Shown: piece after piece, positions 57,084 to 64,000 of the stretch
How the letters are laid out: every line of letters begins with the position of its first letter
How positions within the stretch are numbered: the first letter of the stretch is position 1
Assembly (NCBI GenBank): GCA_036346405.1
Contig: CM070563.1
Coordinates: 34,833,298 to 34,897,297, forward strand
DNA length: 64,000 nucleotides
Reading direction: 5' to 3'
Source: Phyllostachys edulis
Lineage: Eukaryota > Streptophyta > Magnoliopsida > Poales > Poaceae
Made by a program: the position numbers and the translations under genes
Notes under the pieces: generated by a model
What the model was told of the DNA's origin: nothing
Databases searched by the model: none
Seen by the model: only the letters and a program-made list of their open reading frames with translations

Positions 57084-58136
57084 AGGGTGACAAGGATAAT
57101 GTCCAAATTCAAGGATTTAGGAGTTTATACATTGTTAAGGCATTAACTATGAGCTAGACCAATATATTTGTATAAAACATAGCAATGCAATTTCATAATT
57201 TAAAGCAATATAATTACAAATATTAGGTGCAATATGATCAAAGTATTGACTTGCCTTACTCAATGTTCTGATATTCGCCTTTCTCGATATTTTGACAATA
57301 ATCTCGCTCAACATGCTGATAATCATCATGTTCAATGTTCTGACAATCTTGATCCCAGCTTCATCCTTGTTGGAGTTGTCGATCCATTATATCTTCATAT
57401 TCTAACTACGCATAATACGTTTGAACTTTAGAGCGACTGAAAGTAATAAAATGAAATCCAATAAATCCAAATACATTCAAACAAATGAAAACACTTCAAA
57501 TAGAACTAAACATAATTACCGGTACTTCAGATGAGACCTAAATATATACTCATCTGGAGTTGATGAATGAAATACTGCAGACGAATTGTGTTCAGAGGAG
57601 CTGATGAAGGAAATACTTCAGACGAAGTATAACCAATGAGTTGATGAAGGAAATACTACAGACAAAAAATATCCAAAGGAGTTGAAGAAGGAAATATTAC
57701 AGACAAAAGTAGATAAATCTAATAAGGAGAGGGAGAGTGTTCGCAAGAACATAACTCATCGGTTACCTAGATGGGGGAGATTACCTAGTTAGGTAATACT
57801 CTCAGATCTACTTTCAGATCACGGATCGTCCGATTACTGGGAACAGATACTAATGGATAATAGCCGGAGCATACGCGATGTTGTTTGGTGGATGAGCTTC
57901 TATCACTCACTGGGGAACACACCACCATGACTCACACGGCGCCTAGCTGCTCTAATGATTATTTTAGTTATTATTTTCTATTTACCGAGGAAGTTCTATG
58001 ATAGCTATGTGAGACCTATGCATAAGTGCGGGGTTCACATAGGGTAGATATATGTCTCACCAACACAAGGGACCTAGTTTATTTAATAGTTCTTCTTATC
58101 GATTTATATTTATCAAGGAAATTCCATGAGCCTTAT
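57084..58136. other. Unassigned AT-rich stretch
   Basis: No gene. Holds the 41-bp tandem array at 57556-57720 and a diverged duplication of a TTATTTTCTATTTACCGAGG-like phrase (57963-58000 and 58090-58130). It ends with the target duplication CTTAT of the next solo LTR. Confidence 0.5.
57556..57720. repeat. 41-bp tandem repeat, four copies
   Basis: Units starting GGAGTTGATGAAGGAAATAC at 57556, 57597, 57638 and 57678 (periods 41, 41, 40), each ending in CAGACGAA-like sequence. Confidence 0.8.
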
Positions 58137-61100
58137 TGTAACACCCCAGCTCGACAATGTTGGACCGAAAAGGTGACTAAAGGGGGAGTGAATAGGAGCA
58201 GGATTTCTTTTTCACCTTGATTGAATTCAATAATAAATTCACTCCAACAGCTATGAAAGCTATGAAAATCAATATACAAGCACAGTGGAAGACTTGTATT
58301 GAATCCAATCAAAACCCCGAAGCAAATAGACCAAAATCCGAAAAATTAAAATCCAAATTAGTTGGGCGGTCTGACCTCCAACTAGAAATCGGTCTGACCT
58401 CCAGGCCAATGAACAGTAAAATCAGCCCGAACTCAAAATCACAAATTGGTCTAACTTTTGATCCGTGACTCCAAACCTTACCAAACTTGAAACATACCTT
58501 CCTAAGGATGTCAGGAAGCTATTCCAATCAACGATCATGAAGATTGTTGCCAAAGTTCTGACATTTTTCTGTTTGAGTGAAGGTTGCTCCAAAACCGAGT
58601 CAAAACCAAAATATAATCTAGAAACTTGCTCGTGGGTGACTGATGATCAAGATGATCCTAGATGTATTCCCACATATCACAGCAAGGTAAAACTAGGCTA
58701 GAACATAAAGAGATCAAAGAAAGCCTAAAAATCACGAAATACAGAGCAAGAACACAAAGAGACTCATCTTGTGAAATCTTTCCTTGAATTAATTTGATAT
58801 GATGTTGGTTTACAGTCACTCCATCCAGGAGGACAAAGACTCAACACATGAGCATGAAATCAAATCCAACTCTCTAGAACCCTAACCTCCCACTATTCCT
58901 CTCTAACCCTAAAACACAAACTAGGGTTTAGAAAATACAAGGATTGAAGGGGTGCAGCTAGCACCCTCCTCTATTTATAGTGGAGGCTAAACCTTCTAGA
59001 AGAGTATTTATATTGGGCACCCGTTAAGCCCACACACAAACGGGTTTAACTCACGCACGTATTTTAAAGTGTCGTCTTCATCTCCTCTTGACCTAATCCG
59101 CTTCTCCTTGCGCCGTCTTGCGCCGCGGGTTGACAAAAGGTCACCAAGGCGGTATTTAGGTGAAATTACCAAAATACCCCTTCTCGATCTTTTTCCAAAG
59201 ACCGAGTCTAATCTGCGTGAAGCACTTTCATGCTTCGACACGTGTAGGTTGATCAACGGCTCTCTTCATGTCGGTAAGTCTCTCCCATCCGGTTCCCACC
59301 GAAACCACCATGGCACCGACCCCCGCGTCGCTTGTTCCAATCCGTCGCACCGAACTGCCCGTTCGGTCTTCCTTGTCCAATTTGCGCCATGCTTGAATCC
59401 ATTGACCTCACCTAGCATCCTCGATCGTTCTGGACCTCAGCTCTCCAAGCCTAGTCCCGATTATCCTCATCGTTGACATCCAAGCAACCTGCACAACAAT
59501 AGACAAAGAAATCGATTCCGGGAACAAGTTCTTCGCAACTTGACCCTCGTTAGTCAAAACATGCATCATGCAACACATATGCACTGAAACCCATGAATAT
59601 GACCTAACCAAACAATCATCGCCACCGAGTTGGCCGATGAACAAGTCAAAATCGGTCTGACCGCCACCCTTGGCTGGTCTGACCGCCCCCTGGCCAGTCT
59701 GACCGCCACCTGTTGGCCGATCTGATCGTCCAGCTGGGACTTAGCCAAATTTCCTCTTGGAAATCCGAAACCTACTGGAATTTTCAAACCAATAGAACTT
59801 TTGCTTGGAAGCTCCAAATATTATGAGACCAAGTATAGTAGGATCTCCTCTCTTGCCTACACCTTCTATTTTTGGCCCAGCTCCAAAACTCAAAATCACT
59901 TTATGGCCGGTCTGACCGATTTCCAAAAGCCGGTCTGACCGCCACTCATGGCCGGTCAGACTACCACCTTGGCCGGTCAGACCACCACTTGTCTAACAGC
60001 ATTTGAACTTTGACGAAAACGCGTGAATCGACAAACCTTCAATGCTATTGCCAATTGTATCATCATCCTAATATCGTGAGCATATCCCCATGATATCCAC
60101 AAACAATGAGCCTAGAATGCTACTAAACTACCTTAACAATCTACTTTACATCTACTTACAATAAAATTTCAGTAAGCTTCTCTTCATCAATTAAACTAGC
60201 ATTAATCTAAATAACAGATACAAGATACACATAACCATGTTATTGAACATCATGGAATGAATAAAAGGAGTCTAAGCAACTATATAGTCCTTGCTCAACA
60301 ACTTTCCAATCATAATAAAATATTCTATCATAAAGAGCAAGAGTTCCTTACTAGCTATACGTTTTTCTTTGAAATTCGACAGAGTTTCACTTGTATTTTT
60401 AAGACTAAACAAGATTCTCGAAACAGCCTAACATGAGGGGATGTGATAAATCAATAATGAGATTCTAAAGCATGCTCAAAAGCAACTGCAAGAAGTACGC
60501 AACTATCTCAATTACAAAGTAATTAGTTCATCACGAAGGGTGAGCATAATCTTAGAAAAGAAGTAATAACAGGTTCTCTTTGATTTAAACGAATGTGCCA
60601 TTTTTATTTGCCATAGGTAATCTCCAGTAAAGTGCACCAAAATTATATCCCTTCTCATGCATGCCGCTTTCATGGGGAGTACCTAAACAAAACATCAACA
60701 ACAAGTGTGAGTCCTCGACTCAGCAAAGACACCCAATGTAACAGACTGAACAACATAAACAAATATTTAACACTATAATGTTCACATATAGCCATAAAAA
60801 CTGAATTCATAAATTAATCTCTTCTACTTTCATGCAATGCAGATGTCAAGAATGCAACTCTCTTCCTTCTTTGCAATTACCGGTAATGCTTAGTAGTGCA
60901 TCTGTCGATGCATACTCAAGCCTGTGCCTTCTAGAACAGGGACCTCAAGCCCACACTCCATGAGTGAGGGGACCTCATGCCCGTCCAATACATGATGGGG
61001 ATCTCAAATAAATCAATACTTGGCTACCACGTAGTCTAAGACTCAAGAATGAAAGCTTTGATGCAAATGAGTGTAATATACTTAATCAATCATGAACAAA

Positions 61101-62568
61101 TATCATCCATCAGCATGATTATGAATAAAATTCATACAAGTAAAACAATAGCATTCTCATGACTTTTCTATCCGCATGTTTTACACACTAATTGCACTTG
61201 CCTCAACCGTATGATGGGTGACGACAAGTAGAGGGCTCTAACCCCAGTTTCACACCATTATCTGACATTTGTAACACATACTAAGAATACCATCCAAAAG
61301 CACACAACATTACAATAAAACTAAATAGACATATCCACTCCTAATCGCAACCCAAAACGAAACCATTCCTTCCTGAACACCATTATGTCCAAAACAGAAC
61401 AGACACCTTAGAAAAAAACATAACTTTTGATCTTTAGCTCCAAAAATCAAGAACTCAGACTTTCTGGAATCTACACACATATACCCACAATTCTCAGGTC
61501 ATCGAAAGTTCAGATTATTTTGTCTAAACCTTGTTTTTAACTCTGAAGACAGATCTGTCATCTTCGGTAATATTGACTTAGAAATTCCATAACTTTTAAT
61601 TGGTTCATCCAAAAACAGTGATGTAAGACATTCTAGAATCCACAAGGAATTATCTACCATAATAAATTTATGCCAATTTTTCTATTCTACATCTAATTTT
61701 GCAAACTTAACATTTTTCCCAACTGTTCCCAACAGAAAGTCAAAACTGAAATGCATACTTCAAAATTTCATAACTCCTATTTTACTTGTCAAAAAATTGT
61801 GTTCTTAGACTCTAGGAAATTATCACAAAGTTATCTATCTATTTCATGCAAATCAAAATCCCAAATTCGTCTATTTTACAATTTTAATCTATATAACCAT
61901 GTCTGCTACCAGAAACTAAAGAACTAAACAGGTAGTCGGAATGCAAAAATCATAAATAAATATCTACCCATCCAAAAAACATGCACAAATACTCTATGGA
62001 AAGCTATTTGAATTATACACAAATCTCTAGGAGACAACATCCTTAGATTTATACTAGAATTAATCGAAACTACAGAGCAATTCGAACAACAGAATACCCA
62101 ATCTGCTACCCAATTCTCCCAACTAGCAAAAGTGCTAAACGAAACAAGGGAGATCTATTCGTACCCTTGGAACCACAGTGGTACAGCAAAGAAAACGGAA
62201 TAGTCTCCACGAAAATGCCCTTTTTCTTCCTTCCTTCTTCTCTCTTCCTTTCTCTTCCCTTCTTCCTTGGCCGGCAGCAAGGGGTAGTAAGGGGGTGACA
62301 TGGCTTGGCCAAGGAGGATGGCATGGAGGGGGGCGGCAGTAGGGGGAGGGTGTGCTATAGTAATGACAAAGCTATAGTACCGTGTGCTATAGTAAAATTG
62401 TCTGGGTTTTGGTTGCCCCCTTCTTAAACCAGCTTTCCACTTGGACAAAACAACGTGGGCCAAAAGCCCAAGATTATTTCTCCTCTAAAAATCTTAATTC
62501 TCTTTTTAAATCCTGTTAAATACCTTTCTCGTTTCAATTAATTCTCTAATGTTAAATGGGATATTACA
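58137..62568 (-). repeat. Solo LTR of the LARD family, split by a second solo LTR
   Basis: Plus-strand reading TGTAACACCCCAGC ... GGGATATTACA. Flanks CTTAT (58132-58136) and CTTAG (62569-62573) agree in four of five bases. About 2.48 kb without the insert. It carries TGAGTCCTCGACTCA (60708-60722), ATTACCGGTAAT (60876-60887), hairpins to 61035, and ~150-bp periodic repeats (61420-62040). Confidence 0.85.
58158..60101 (-). repeat. Solo LTR of the Sirevirus-type family
   Basis: 1944 bp, inverted relative to 15145-16914: starts TGTTGGACCGAAAAGG and ends ATGATATCCACA. Flanks GACAA (58153-58157) and AACAA (60102-60106) agree in four of five bases. TATA box (minus strand) at 58972-58979. Many GGTCTGACCGCC/GGTCAGACC units occur at 58360-58400 and 59650-59990. 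Confidence 0.88.
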
Positions 62569-64000
62569 CTTAGCTGGAACTTCCAGGCATTGGCTAGACA
62601 TTAGCCTAACAATAGATCAGGGGATTTATGGGTTTGGGTTTATTGCCACGGCGATCTTTAGCTAGTTTCATTACTTGCATGGCTCGGACTTACTAGTATG
62701 AAGTTGTGACATGGCTACTGCTAGTCTTTGTGACTATCTGATTAGGCCTAACTTAACTACTAGCGATTTGTTTAACTAAACACTTAGAGTTACTAGCTAT
62801 TGTATGGGTATTTGTGACATGCCACAATCCTAGTTAGGTTTTAGCGAACACAATCATTTTGCCTAATCAATAATTTAGTAAAGGTTCACTTGTAAATGTA
62901 TGTTCCTATGATGTATTATTTTATGATGATGACCTAGGGTCTACTGACCATTGGATTGTGCGCGTATGTATATGTCTAAACATAACTATCATTCTAGGTT
63001 CTAGCTACCTGACCTGATTACTGATCACTCGACATCGCATTTTATATAATGATATATTGATTTATGCTATAATCACTTTAGCATTGGTCTAGTTTTCATA
63101 TGACACTTGGGATGATTTTATATTATATGATCTGCTATTAAATCTGGTTCCTTAGGTTTATTTACTAATGGCACTCACTACCATCTACTTATTTGAGCTA
63201 ACCCTATTATATCATCTACTAGTTACCATTTGGATTACTTGTTTTAACTAATTTAGTTTAGTCATTGACATCATTATATCTAGTTCTATGGTTCACTGAT
63301 AATTGGGACAGTCATATCCTAATCACAACTTCTAACTAGTTTGGTTCTTTTGATCAATTGTCAATGACCCTTTTAATTTATACTCTATCAATCATATTTT
63401 GCTAATTGTTTTATCAAAATGCCCTTCCTGGCTATTTTTAATCAACATTTAATTACTTATCTTAGTCATTTAATTAGCTCAATTAAGCAAATGAAATGCT
63501 ACTAGCTGATCATCAAAGTTTTGAATATAACTTATACATTACAGTATTTAATCTAGCTAGTTGATCAATTAAGCTCTAACTATTCTTAATTAGCCCCTAA
63601 CCAGCAAAATTGCATCTTGCTCACTGATCGTTTTCATCTAACCCCTAAGTACATAATTAAATTAATCTATCACACTACTCTTTGGTTAAATGAGTCATCT
63701 AATACTAAATCATCAGTTCACCACATTAGTCCTTTGATCGGCTAGGGCCCACTGTCATAGAGCCATTTCATTTGGAAGAGGTCCACCGCCATACACTATA
63801 CACAGAACCAACAGAGGGAGAGCAGACTCGGAATAGAGGAGGGCAGAGCTAGGACCAGAGGCGGCTCGGGTAAGGCTTGACGCTGGCGAGGGGGGTCATC
63901 GGCGGCGACCGGTGGTGGCAGAAATGGGACCGGCCGGGGAAGGTGGTCCAAGGGGTGGTGGCGGCACGGATATGTAGAATCCTTTTTGGATACGAATAGT
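62569..64000. other. Unassigned flank to the window end
   Basis: Mostly AT-rich without ORFs. The last ~200 bases become GC-rich (GGCGGC-type) as in promoter-proximal or LTR leader regions. No gene can be supported. Confidence 0.45.

Overview
This window is nuclear DNA of a flowering plant, most likely a grass. The evidence is one intact intron-containing plant UFC1 gene, LTR retrotransposons of plant lineages (Ty1/copia including a Sirevirus-type element, and Ty3/gypsy), met-tRNA primer-binding sites, a Helitron terminus and a plant mobile domain (PMD) pseudogene. GC-rich pockets sit in otherwise AT-rich repeats. There is no bacterial-style gene organisation. About nine tenths of the window is transposable-element DNA nested several layers deep. 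The only gene I regard as intact is UFC1, on the minus strand at 9226-9891. || Layout. 1-2845: a small gypsy-like element with two nearly identical ~1-kb LTRs around a ~0.8-kb decayed core; it interrupts the LTR of a minus-strand BARE/Angela-type copia element (2846-6524) that keeps integrase, reverse transcriptase and RNase H remnants. 6538-9225: no gene recognised. 9226-9891: UFC1, with a MITE-like inverted repeat just upstream. 10760-10864: short hAT-like relic. 10963-11883: PMD pseudogene. 12110-30674: a plus-strand LTR element with a non-coding interior (called LARD1 here), interrupted by a complete 11.0-kb Sirevirus-type copia element (15145-26146, target duplication TAGAG). 30675-31369: a minus-strand LTR fragment of the same LTR family. 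32033-40587: a complete minus-strand non-coding LTR element (LARD2, target duplication ATGAC). 31450-31915 and 41075-42300: gypsy gag and gag-protease remnants. 42687-44724: copia LTR and leader. 44725 to about 49460: a minus-strand Helitron by its 3' end, with exon-like segments, a ~105-bp tandem array and a GC-rich pocket. 49461-51110: copia leader and gag. 51111-57083: two LTRs of one family in opposite orientation, the first containing a solo LTR (51296-53425, target duplication CCAGG). 58137-62568: a solo LTR containing a second solo LTR (58158-60101). 62569-64000: no gene recognised. || The most distinctive signal is in one LTR superfamily present seven times here (12110-13067, 27349-30674, 30776-31369, 32033-34188, 38492-40587, 51296-53425, 58137-62568). 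Its members share a run of consecutive short hairpins whose stem sequences differ between copies while pairing is kept, ending in a palindrome around TACCGGTA. Nearby is an inverted site TGAGTC-NNN-GACTCA and, in the minus-strand members, a ~150-bp degenerate periodic repeat. The hairpins lie downstream of the LTR TATA box, so they could be part of a transcribed RNA (inference). No host pathway other than UFMylation (UFC1) is represented.
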